DNA from: Planctomycetota bacterium
GTDB taxonomy: Bacteria > Planctomycetota > B15-G4
DNA: 64,000 bases
Direction: 5' to 3'
Assembly: GCA_029259725.1 (NCBI GenBank)
Contig: JAJDER010000031.1
Coordinates: 1 to 64,000 of the forward strand
Shown piece after piece: positions 47,685-56,702 of the stretch; positions within the stretch are counted from its first letter, which is position 1, and every line of letters begins with the position of its first letter. The notes below the pieces were generated by a model. The model was not told the DNA's origin, did not search any database, and saw only the letters and a program-made list of their open reading frames with translations. The translations under genes were made by a program, and so were the position numbers.

Positions 47685-50144
47685 ATGCCCAGACTCTCCC
47701 GCGCCATGCGGTCAGCCCTCGCGCTGGCCGTCCTGCTGGTCCCCGCCCTCGACGCCCACGACGACGCGCGCGCGAAACTGAGCCGCCAGGCTCCGGCCGC
47801 CACGCCCGTGATGCTCGGGGCGGACGACGCCCTGGACGCCGCCTTCCCCAGCAGCGGCGTGACGCTGCTCTCCTGGCTGCCGCTGAGCGCCTTCCCGTTC
47901 GGCAGCACCCGCGGCGCCGACAGCTGGGGCTACACCTCGTCGTCCGGCCGCGAGTACGCGATCCTGGGCATGTCCAACGCGGTCGCCTTCGTCGAGATCA
48001 CGGATCCGGGGATGCCGGTCGTCGTCGAGACCTTCTCCGCCGTCGAGAGCGACTGGCGTGACATCAAGATCTACGAGGATCACGCCTACTACGTCAGCGA
48101 GGGTGGCGACGGCGTGCAGATCGTGGATCTGTCCCAGATCGACGCGGGCATCGTGACGCACCAGGGCTTCGTGAACTCGAACGGCACGACCTCCAGCCAC
48201 AACGTCGCGATCGACACCGACTCCGGCTTCCTCTACCAGCTCGGCGGTGGCAGCAGCACGGTCGAGGGCCTGCGCATCTACAGCCTCGCGAACAAGTCCA
48301 ACCCGACCTTCGTCGGGGAGTGGGACGACCGCTACATCCACGACGCGCAGGTCGTGACCTACACCAGCGGCCCGTGGGCCGACAAGCAGGTCGCCTTCTG
48401 CTTCTCCGAGTCCAGCTCGGGCGGCGGCTCGCCGGGCGTCGACATCCTGGACGTCACCAACAAGAACAACATCCAGTCCCTGTCGCTGCTGACCTACAGC
48501 AGCCCGGTGTTCAGCCACCAGGGCTGGCTCTCGCCCGATCGCCAGCACCTCTACATCAACGACGAGCTGGACGAGATCAACTTCGGGACGAACACGACCA
48601 CGCGCGTCATCGACGTGAGCGACCTCACCGACCCGGATCAGGTCGGGACGTTCGGCGCCGGCCTGCCGTCCATCGACCACAACCTCTACACCAAGGACAA
48701 CCTGATCTACGAGGCCAACTACCGCAGCGGCCTGCGCGTCTTCGACGCCACCGATCCGGTCAACCCGACCGAGACGGCGTACTTCGACACGTACTCCTCC
48801 GACGACGGCGCGTCGTTCAACGGCCTGTGGAACGTGTTCCCGTACTACGACAGCGGCACGCTCATCGGCAGCGACATCGAGAAGGGCCTGTTCATGTGGC
48901 GCCTGGGCGCGCCCGAGATCGCCTTCGACCACACGCCGGCCGAGCTGACCAGTCCCTTCGGCGACACGCTCAGCGTCACGATCACGACCAGCGGCGCCAC
49001 GCTCCTGCCCGGCAGCCCGACGCTGCACCTCGACACGGGCACCGGCTTCGTGCCCTACACCCTGGCCAACGTCGGCGGGAACACCTGGCAGACCAGCGTG
49101 CCACCGCTGCCCTGCAACACCGAGCTGGCCTACCACATCTCGGCGCGCACGACCGCCGGCGTCACCTACCACGAGCCCGCCGGGGCGCCGACCTATCTCT
49201 ACGGCTCGACCGTCGCCACCAGCGCGCAGACCGTGCTCATGCAGGACATGGAGTCCGACCCGGGCTGGGTCGTCGGCGTGGGCTCCGACGACGCGACCAC
49301 CGGCATCTGGACCCGCGTGAACCCGATCGGCACCGCGGCCCAACCCGAGGACGACCACACCGATCCACCCGGCACCGATTGCTGGGTCACCGGTCAGGGC
49401 AGCCTCGGCGGCAGCCTCGGTGACGATGACGTCGACGATGGCAAGACCACCCTGCGCACCCACGTGTTCGACCTCTCCGGCGGCGACGCGACGATCCGCT
49501 ACTGGCGCTGGTACAGCAACAACACCGGCTCGAGCGCTGGCAACGACGTCTTCGAGATCTCGATCTCGAACAGCGGCGGCGGCAACTGGGTGACCGTCGA
49601 GACCGTCGGCCCGAACAACTCGCAGACCGTCGGTGGCTGGTTCCAGCACAGCTTCCTGGTGAGCGACTTCGTCACCCCGACCGCCGACATGCGCATGCGC
49701 TTCGTGGCCAGCGACGAGGGCGACGGGTCCATCGTGGAAGCCGCCATCGACGACTTCGAGGTGCTGCGTTTCGACTGCACCGAGGTGTGCCAGGACGACC
49801 TCGGCTTCACGGGCCCCGGCAGTGCGATGTTCGCCGTCTGCGGCGAGCCGCTGGACACGGGCAACTCCGCCACGCTGACGCTGAGCCAGGCCGCGCCCAA
49901 CGCGCCGGCCGTGCTGTTCCTGTCCATCGTCAACAACCCGTCGGCGTTCAAGGGCGGCACGCTGGTCACGGTGCCGATCCTCCTCGGCGTGTCGCTGTTC
50001 ACCGACGGGACCGGCTCGATCAGCCTGCCGGTCACCGGCGGCGGCGGCCCGGCCACGCTCTTCGGCCAGATCGCCATCGCGGACGCCGCGCAGATCAAGG
50101 GCGTGGCCCTGAGCAACGCGGTGGAGCTCGTCTTCGGCCCGTGA
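47685..50144 (+). CDS. Choice-of-anchor B family protein with recurring C-terminal domain
   Basis: LVIVD-type repeats ('YAILGMSNAVAFVEITDPGMPVVVETF'), 'DWRDIKIYEDHAYYVSEGGDGVQIVDLSQ'; C-term 'SAFKGGTLVTVP...FGQIAIADAAQIKGVALSNAVELVFGP'. Confidence 0.9.
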   Translation: MPRLSRAMRSALALAVLLVPALDAHDDARAKLSRQAPAATPVMLGADDALDAAFPSSGVTLLSWLPLSAFPFGSTRGADSWGYTSSSGREYAILGMSNAVAFVEITDPGMPVVVETFSAVESDWRDIKIYEDHAYYVSEGGDGVQIVDLSQIDAGIVTHQGFVNSNGTTSSHNVAIDTDSGFLYQLGGGSSTVEGLRIYSLANKSNPTFVGEWDDRYIHDAQVVTYTSGPWADKQVAFCFSESSSGGGSPGVDILDVTNKNNIQSLSLLTYSSPVFSHQGWLSPDRQHLYINDELDEINFGTNTTTRVIDVSDLTDPDQVGTFGAGLPSIDHNLYTKDNLIYEANYRSGLRVFDATDPVNPTETAYFDTYSSDDGASFNGLWNVFPYYDSGTLIGSDIEKGLFMWRLGAPEIAFDHTPAELTSPFGDTLSVTITTSGATLLPGSPTLHLDTGTGFVPYTLANVGGNTWQTSVPPLPCNTELAYHISARTTAGVTYHEPAGAPTYLYGSTVATSAQTVLMQDMESDPGWVVGVGSDDATTGIWTRVNPIGTAAQPEDDHTDPPGTDCWVTGQGSLGGSLGDDDVDDGKTTLRTHVFDLSGGDATIRYWRWYSNNTGSSAGNDVFEISISNSGGGNWVTVETVGPNNSQTVGGWFQHSFLVSDFVTPTADMRMRFVASDEGDGSIVEAAIDDFEVLRFDCTEVCQDDLGFTGPGSAMFAVCGEPLDTGNSATLTLSQAAPNAPAVLFLSIVNNPSAFKGGTLVTVPILLGVSLFTDGTGSISLPVTGGGGPATLFGQIAIADAAQIKGVALSNAVELVFGP

Positions 50145-50629
50145 ACGCGGTCGTGAAGTCCCTGATCGTGGCGTGTGTCCTCGCGGTGTTCGCCACCGGC
50201 TGCGCCGCGGACCCGGCCGAAGCACCGGCGACCAACGCCGGCACGGCGGGGACGGCGGAGTTCGCGGCGGGCGCATCGGCGGGCACGCTGCTCGACGGCG
50301 GAGGCTGGTCTCGGGCCACGACGGAGGACGGCCTGTGTGACGTCGCCTGGCGCGCCGACGCGGGCGAGGTGCCGCGCAACGTCGCCTTCGGCCTGGAGGT
50401 GTGGCTGCTCCGCGACGGGCAACCGCTCGCCGGGCCGCGACTCGAGCTGCGCGCCCGGATGCCCGAACACGGGCACGGCCTGGTGCGCGAGCCCACGGTC
50501 ACCGACCAGGGCCACGGGCGCTACCGCGTCGACAACCTGCTGCTGCACATGCGCGGGCTGTGGCAACTCGACTTCGCGGTGACCGAGGGCCTGGTCGGGG
50601 ATCGGGCGCGCTTCGAGCTGACGCTGTGA
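50141..50629 (+). CDS. FixH/YtkA-like lipoprotein
   Basis: Lipobox 'LAVFATGCAAD'; 'LEVWLLRDGQPLAGPRLELRARMPEHGHGLVREPTVTDQGHGRYRVDNLLLHMRGLWQLDFAV'; GTGA overlaps on both sides. Confidence 0.65.
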   Translation: MNAVVKSLIVACVLAVFATGCAADPAEAPATNAGTAGTAEFAAGASAGTLLDGGGWSRATTEDGLCDVAWRADAGEVPRNVAFGLEVWLLRDGQPLAGPRLELRARMPEHGHGLVREPTVTDQGHGRYRVDNLLLHMRGLWQLDFAVTEGLVGDRARFELTL

Positions 50630-52023
50630 GAGACGCCGTGACCGGTCGCGCCCGGGGCCGGCCCTCGGGGTGGCTCGCCCTGTCCGGCCTCACCCTCGTG
50701 TCGATCCTCACCGGACTGGCTCCGTCCCTCCCCGGTCCGTCCACGCCCGCTCCCTGGGCAGCCGCTCCCACCGCGCAGCATCCCGGCGCCACGCCCCCCG
50801 CCGAGGACGATGCCGTCGTGCTCACGCCGGCGGAGGTGGCGCTCGCGCTCGAGTTCTCCCCGCTCCCGGCGCCGCCACCCGATCCGACCAACGCCGTGGC
50901 CGACGATCCCGCCGCGGCGCGACTCGGTCAGGCCCTGTTCTTCGACCCGCGCCTCTCGGGCCCCGGCAACATCGCTTGCGCGAGCTGCCACGATCCGGCT
51001 CTCGGCTTTGCCGACGGGCGGCGATTGGCCAAGGCCGTCGCTCACCATCCGCGTCACACGCAATCGCTCTGGAACGTGGCCTACAACCGCTGGTTCTTCT
51101 GGGACGGTCGCAAGGACACGCTGTGGTCCCAGGCCCTCGCGCCGTTCGAGGACCCGCGCGAACACGGCGGGAGCCGCCTGCAGATCGTCCACACGCTGGC
51201 CGCCGACGACGTGCTCGTCCGCGCCTACGAAGGCGTGTTCGGTGCGTTCCCCGACGTGTCGGATCACGACCGCTTCCCCGCCGCGGGCCGCCCCGTCCCC
51301 GGCGACGAAGCCCATCCCCACGCGCTGGCGTGGAATCGGATGACGCCGGAAGACCGGGCCGCCGTCGACACGGTGTTCGTCGGCGTCGGCAAGGCGATCG
51401 CCGCCTACGAACGCCGACTGATCTCGAGGCGCGCACCCTTCGACGTGTTCGTGGAGGGACTGCGCGAGGACGACCCCGCCAAGCAGCGCGCCCTCTCGGC
51501 GTCCGCCCAGCGGGGCTTCGCCCTCTTCGCCGGCAAGGGCCGCTGCCTGCTCTGTCATGACGGTCCCAACTTCACCGACCTCGAGTTCCACAGCAACCGC
51601 GTCCCCACCGGCGAGGGCGTCGACCCCGGCCGTGCCCTGGGCGTGCTGCGCCTGCTCGACGACCCCTTCAACAGCAGCTCGGTGTTCGCCGACGACGGCG
51701 GTGCGTCCGGTCGAGCCAAGCTGGCCCTGCCGGCGGCGAGCTGGGAGGTCCCCGGCGAGTTCAAGACACCGACGCTGCGCAACGTGGCCACCACCGCCCC
51801 CTACATGCACGAGGGGCAGCTGCAGACCCTCGCGGAGGTGATCGAGTTCTACTCGACCCTCGAGCGCGCCGCCGCGCCGGGGCCGCACGCCGAGACGATC
51901 CTGGTGCCCGCCGGATTGACCGCCGCCGAGCAGGCCGACCTGCTCGCCTTCCTCGAGGCCCTGACCGATGAGAGCCTGCCGCAGGCGTTGCGGCGCGCGC
52001 CGGAGTCCCCGATCCGGCGCTGA
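50626..52023 (+). CDS. Di-haem cytochrome c peroxidase, MauG family
   Basis: CxxCH motifs CASCH and CLLCH; 'GQALFFDPRLSGPGNIACASCHDPALGFADGR'; 'FKTPTLRNVATTAPYMHEGQLQTLAEVIEFY'. Confidence 0.93.
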   Translation: MRDAVTGRARGRPSGWLALSGLTLVSILTGLAPSLPGPSTPAPWAAAPTAQHPGATPPAEDDAVVLTPAEVALALEFSPLPAPPPDPTNAVADDPAAARLGQALFFDPRLSGPGNIACASCHDPALGFADGRRLAKAVAHHPRHTQSLWNVAYNRWFFWDGRKDTLWSQALAPFEDPREHGGSRLQIVHTLAADDVLVRAYEGVFGAFPDVSDHDRFPAAGRPVPGDEAHPHALAWNRMTPEDRAAVDTVFVGVGKAIAAYERRLISRRAPFDVFVEGLREDDPAKQRALSASAQRGFALFAGKGRCLLCHDGPNFTDLEFHSNRVPTGEGVDPGRALGVLRLLDDPFNSSSVFADDGGASGRAKLALPAASWEVPGEFKTPTLRNVATTAPYMHEGQLQTLAEVIEFYSTLERAAAPGPHAETILVPAGLTAAEQADLLAFLEALTDESLPQALRRAPESPIRR

Positions 52024-52059
52024 CCGCGCCTGGGCCTTTCAATCCCTGCGCGGCCGGGG

Positions 52060-54834
52060 CTACGGCACGACGCCGCGCAGTCCGTTGCTCGCCGAGAAGC
52101 CCGCCGGCCCCGCCGCATCCACCATCCAGGCCTGGAACCAGAGCGTGACACCGGCCGGCACGCCGCCGGGCCAGATCGCGGGCAGGCTCGCGCCGCCGTC
52201 CGCGTCGGTGAACAGGTTGACCAGGATGTCGGGCGCGGGCACGAGCGTGCCGCCCTTGAAGGGCGCGCCGAGTTCGCTCAATCCCACCAGGAGCGTGACC
52301 GGCTGGGCTTCCAGGAACCCGCCGAGTTGCAACGTGAACGGCGCGCCGGGGAGCAGGTCCCCGTCGGCGTACAGGTTGGGAGTGCCCCAGGTCCCGGCCG
52401 TTGGCAACCCCTGCCCCGTCCACGAGGGCACGCGCCCGGAGTGGAAGAACACGCCGCCGAGATGGTCACCGCCGAGGCTCGCGCCCAGTGCTCCGATGGC
52501 CAGGTCCGCGATGCCGTCGCCGTCGATGTCGCCGAGGCCGCACGGATGGCCGAGTTGCGGGTAGGACTCGCCCGGCCCGTTGGGACCGAGGATCTGACGC
52601 AGGACCGTGCCGTCGACGCCGGACAGGACGAAGACCGCCCCCACGCCGAGGCCGCCGGTGAAGTCGCTGGTGCTCCCCACGAGCGCGTCGGGCACGCCGT
52701 CGCCATCGAAGTCGCCGCCCGCCGCGATGTCGGCCGCGAAGCCCACCGCCTCGCCGTGCAGGTCCCACACGAGCGAGCCATCCGCTCCGGAGAGGCACAG
52801 CACGCGCCCCGGGTTGCCGCCGAAGTTGGCCTGGCTCGGCGCACCCGCCAGGAACTCGGGGATGCCGTCGCCGGTCACATCCACGAAGCCCTCCACGGAG
52901 GACCCGAGCCGCTCGACGAGAACCGTGCCCTCGACCTGGAACAGGGTCGAGCCGTCGGCGCCGGAGAGGGCCCACACGCGGCCCGCGCCACCCAGCACCG
53001 TGGAGGTTCCACGGGCGCCCACGATCAGGTCGTCCACGCCGTCCCCGTCGAGGTCGCCCACGCCGGACACGTCGCTCGCGAAGCCCTCGTTGATGACCTC
53101 GTCACCGGTGAGTTCGTGGATCACGGCGCCCGTCGCACCCGACCAGACCACCGCGGCACCCCGGCTCTCGACGTTCGGCGAGCCGGCGATGATGTCCTCG
53201 ACGCCGTCACCGTCCAGGTCGCCGGCCGAAGCCACGACCGTCGAGACCGGGAGGTCCGGCGGGTAGCTCAAGCTGGTGATCTCGCTGCCATCCGCGCCGG
53301 AGAGCACGCGCACGGCCGTGGCGGTCAGGGTCAGCACGTCGTCGACACCGTCGAGATCGAGGTCCGCGATCAGCGCGACGTCCGACCGGCCGGCCGCGTC
53401 GCTCCAGATCAGCGTCTGGTCGGCACCCGAGAGCGCGACCAGCCCGCCGTCCGACGCGAGCGTGGCCACCAGGTCGGAGATGCCGTCGCCATCGAAGTCG
53501 GACCCGCCGGCGAGCTTCTCGCCCAGGAAGTCATCGGTGCCGCCCGCGAACACGCCGATCGGAGGGGGAGCCAGGCGGAAGGTGAGCACCTTGGCCACGC
53601 CCTTCCCGGCGCTCACGGTGGGGTCGCCGGCGAGGATCTCGTCGAAGCCATCGCCGTTCACGTCCCCGAGGCCGGCGACCGAGGTCCCCAGCCCGCTGTC
53701 CTCGTCGTCGCCGGACCGGGTGGCCAGCACCGTGCCGTCGCGACCCGAGATCATCCAGACCTCGCCCGCCTGGGACAGCATCCAGGGCACGCCCACGGCG
53801 TAGTCGAACCATCCGTCGGCATCCACGTCGACGCGGCCCGCCACCGAGGTCCCCAGCGCGGCCGAGAAGGTGGTGCCGAACACGGCGTGGATCACGGCCC
53901 CGTCGTCGCCGCTCACCGCGTACCCGGCACCGGCTCGACTGCCGAAGGTGTCGTTGTCGGGAGCGCCCACGATCACGTCGGGCGTCCCGTCGCGATCCAC
54001 GTCGCCGCCCGCGGCGATGGCGCTGCCGAAGCGCTCGCCCGGCTGAGGGCCGGTCAGGTCGAAGAGGAAGGCCCCGTTCGTGCCCGAGTGCACGTGCACG
54101 ACGTCGAACACACCCGCGAAGGTCTGGGACGGGGCGATGCCGACATCGCCGACACCGTCGCCGTCCAGGTCGCCGAGTGCCGTCACGACGCCGCCGAGCT
54201 GTTCGTCGGGCGCCGTGCCCGTGACCGACCAGAGCACCGAACCGTCCGCACCGGAGAAGGCGCGCACGCGGCCCGCGTCGATGAGCAGACCGTTGACGCC
54301 GGGTGCGCCGACGGCCAGGTCGGACAACCCGTCGCCGTTCACGTCGCCGAGCCCCGCCACGGCCGTGCCGAAGCGGTCGAAGAGGTTGCTGCCGACCAAG
54401 GTGAGCAACACGGCGCCGTCGACGCCGGAGTAGACCTTCACGTAGCCGCGACCGAGGGTCTGGACTTCCGGAGCCCCGACGATGAGATCCCCGACGCCGT
54501 CCCCGTTCACGTCACCGGCGGACGCGAGTCCGGTTCCGAACCCGTCGAGATCACTGGTGCCTTCGAGCTGCGCCAGCAGCGCCATGCCGTCCCCGGAGAA
54601 CACGTCGACGCGCGGCAACTGCTGGTCGTTCGCCAAGGTGGGCGACGCCACCGCGAGATCCGGACGACCGTCGCCGTCGATGTCCCCGAGGCCGGCCACG
54701 TTCTGCCCCAGCCCCGTGACGAAGTCAGGCCCCGCGACCGAGTCGAGGACGCCCTGGCTCCAGGCGGGCGGAGCCGCGCCCCACGACAGCGTGACGAGGA
54801 CGGCCGAGGCGACGATCGTGCGACGTGAGGCCAT
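52060..54834 (-). CDS. FG-GAP/integrin-alpha repeat protein with recurring PFKGG C-terminal domain
   Basis: Signal peptide; many 'GDVNGDGVGDLIVGAP' repeats; C-term 'GAPFKGGTLVPAP...WFQAWMVDAAGPAGFSASNGLRGVVP'. Confidence 0.93.
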   Translation of the reverse strand: MASRRTIVASAVLVTLSWGAAPPAWSQGVLDSVAGPDFVTGLGQNVAGLGDIDGDGRPDLAVASPTLANDQQLPRVDVFSGDGMALLAQLEGTSDLDGFGTGLASAGDVNGDGVGDLIVGAPEVQTLGRGYVKVYSGVDGAVLLTLVGSNLFDRFGTAVAGLGDVNGDGLSDLAVGAPGVNGLLIDAGRVRAFSGADGSVLWSVTGTAPDEQLGGVVTALGDLDGDGVGDVGIAPSQTFAGVFDVVHVHSGTNGAFLFDLTGPQPGERFGSAIAAGGDVDRDGTPDVIVGAPDNDTFGSRAGAGYAVSGDDGAVIHAVFGTTFSAALGTSVAGRVDVDADGWFDYAVGVPWMLSQAGEVWMISGRDGTVLATRSGDDEDSGLGTSVAGLGDVNGDGFDEILAGDPTVSAGKGVAKVLTFRLAPPPIGVFAGGTDDFLGEKLAGGSDFDGDGISDLVATLASDGGLVALSGADQTLIWSDAAGRSDVALIADLDLDGVDDVLTLTATAVRVLSGADGSEITSLSYPPDLPVSTVVASAGDLDGDGVEDIIAGSPNVESRGAAVVWSGATGAVIHELTGDEVINEGFASDVSGVGDLDGDGVDDLIVGARGTSTVLGGAGRVWALSGADGSTLFQVEGTVLVERLGSSVEGFVDVTGDGIPEFLAGAPSQANFGGNPGRVLCLSGADGSLVWDLHGEAVGFAADIAAGGDFDGDGVPDALVGSTSDFTGGLGVGAVFVLSGVDGTVLRQILGPNGPGESYPQLGHPCGLGDIDGDGIADLAIGALGASLGGDHLGGVFFHSGRVPSWTGQGLPTAGTWGTPNLYADGDLLPGAPFTLQLGGFLEAQPVTLLVGLSELGAPFKGGTLVPAPDILVNLFTDADGGASLPAIWPGGVPAGVTLWFQAWMVDAAGPAGFSASNGLRGVVP

Positions 54835-54994
54835 GTGGAGCTCCCCGCGGCGCATCCCCGGGATGCGGATCGCGCGCGCCGCGGCGCCTTCCGCTCGAGG
54901 CGAACCGGCTGCTCCGGGGTCGTCCCGACCGGTGGATCGTAGGGGTACCCCGGAGATCCGGAAATGGGTATTTCGTGAATATGCGCAAGAGCCA

Positions 54995-56590
54995 TCAGCG
55001 CCCGGGCCGGCCCAACGGCCGGAAGAGCAGCGGTGGCAGCGTGATCGTGGTGCTCTCGACCGTTTCGCCGCGGAGGAAGGCCTCGACGAGTTGCCGGTAC
55101 TCCGCGGACTCCAACTCACGAGCATCGTGGCCCGTGTTGCGCACCAGGAGGTGCGCGCCGTGCTCGAAGCCGTCCAGGATCGCGTCCACGTTCTCCGGTG
55201 GCGTCCGCGCATCGAGGTCACCACTCACGAAGAGCACGGGCACGTCGCAGCGGAACGGTGCGCGAAAGTCGTCGCCCAGATCCGGGTTGCCGCACGCCGC
55301 ACCCGTCTCGGGATAGAAGGGGGCGGCGATCGCATCGGCGAGCAGGTTCTCGGGGTCGAGGCGCTCGCTCTCGATGCGTGCGGTGCGACCCGGCGTGGCG
55401 CCCGACGAACAGTCCATCATGATCGCCATCGGTGTGCCCACGTCGCCGTAGCGGTTGCGCAGGGCGAAGCCGAGCACGTGCTCGTACTCGCCCTGCTCCA
55501 TGAGCGCCAGCGCCGACGGCAGCCCCGCGAGGTTGGAGGCGTGCCCGAGGGCGGTCGCGACGACGGTCTGCACGTCATAGGGGCCGATGACGACCGTGTA
55601 CGTCTCGCCACCACGTGACGAGGTGACCTGCACCGGCTCCTGCTCCAACCGCGCGAGGATCGAGCGCACCGTGCCCACCAGGTCGGGCAGGTCGGCCCCG
55701 ATCCCGGGATCCGCGGCGACCATCTCGGACAGCCGTTCCAGGTGTCGCTGCGTCGAGCTCGGCAGCTTCCAGGTGGCGTCCGGGCCCTCGACCTTCATCA
55801 GCAGTGCGCGTGCCGCGTGCTCGGAGTGCCGCCGCAGGTAGGCCAGGCCGAGGTGACTGCCGTAGCTCGTCCCCACCGGCACGATCGCGTCGTAGCCGAG
55901 GGCCGCGCGCACCGCGTCCACGTCGTCGGCACTCTCCATCGTGTTGTACGCCGACAGGTCGACGCCGGCCTCGGTCCAGTGCTCGTAGGAGCGCGCCATC
56001 GCCCCTTGCCAGGCCTCGATCACGTCTTCGCGCGTGATCGCCCGGTCCAGCGGGAGCTCATACTCGAAGCGCGGCCCGTCGTCGAAGCCCGGGCCGCTGA
56101 ACCCGGTGCCGCGCTGGTCGATCCCGATCACGTCGGCGTGGTCGAGCAGGCGCAGGCGGTCGTCCAGGGCCGCCTCGGCGCACCACTCGATGCCGGACGG
56201 ACCGGGCCCACCCACGAGGAAGAAGATCGGCGGCCCCGGGTCCGGATGGCGGGTCGCGTAGTGCACGAACGCGATCTCGATCTCGCGCCCGCTCCCGGAA
56301 CTCCGGTTCTCGGGCACGGTGATGCGGCCGAGACGGCCTTCGAGGGTGCGACCGTCGAGGGTCTCCCCGACATGGGGCTCCCAGCGCACGCCCGGCTCCC
56401 GCGAGCCGGTCGCCAGGTCCCCGTCCCTCTGCTCCTGGGGACGGGCCGAGGGGGAGCACACGACACCGGCGAGAAGCAGCGCCGTGAGGACGAACCGCGA
56501 ACGACCGACGTGGCCGAGCGGCGCGTCCGGTCGGGACGCGGGGACGACGACGGCGTGAAGCACAGGGCATCGGGAGCGAGGAATCGACAT
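54995..56590 (-). CDS. Secreted alpha/beta hydrolase (proline-iminopeptidase/TAP-like)
   Basis: 'PIFFLVGGPGPSGIEW', nucleophile elbow 'PVGTSYGSHLGLAYLRRH', 'PVLFVSGDLDARTPPENV', C-terminal His 'LLVRNTGHDA'. Confidence 0.88.
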   Translation of the reverse strand: MSIPRSRCPVLHAVVVPASRPDAPLGHVGRSRFVLTALLLAGVVCSPSARPQEQRDGDLATGSREPGVRWEPHVGETLDGRTLEGRLGRITVPENRSSGSGREIEIAFVHYATRHPDPGPPIFFLVGGPGPSGIEWCAEAALDDRLRLLDHADVIGIDQRGTGFSGPGFDDGPRFEYELPLDRAITREDVIEAWQGAMARSYEHWTEAGVDLSAYNTMESADDVDAVRAALGYDAIVPVGTSYGSHLGLAYLRRHSEHAARALLMKVEGPDATWKLPSSTQRHLERLSEMVAADPGIGADLPDLVGTVRSILARLEQEPVQVTSSRGGETYTVVIGPYDVQTVVATALGHASNLAGLPSALALMEQGEYEHVLGFALRNRYGDVGTPMAIMMDCSSGATPGRTARIESERLDPENLLADAIAAPFYPETGAACGNPDLGDDFRAPFRCDVPVLFVSGDLDARTPPENVDAILDGFEHGAHLLVRNTGHDARELESAEYRQLVEAFLRGETVESTTITLPPLLFRPLGRPGR

Positions 56591-56702
56591 CGGTGACCTC
56601 CAAGGCCAGACAGGAGACGGACTCCGAGCCGGGACGGCACACGCCGTCGATGCGGGAACCGGGGAGACCGCCGAACACGGGTGTGGGTGGCGGCGACGTG
56701 TC

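Noticed and set aside
52327-54828. 833-aa plus-strand ORF
   Set aside because: Antisense shadow of the FG-GAP gene 52060-54834; periodic composition only mirrors the repeats on the opposite strand.
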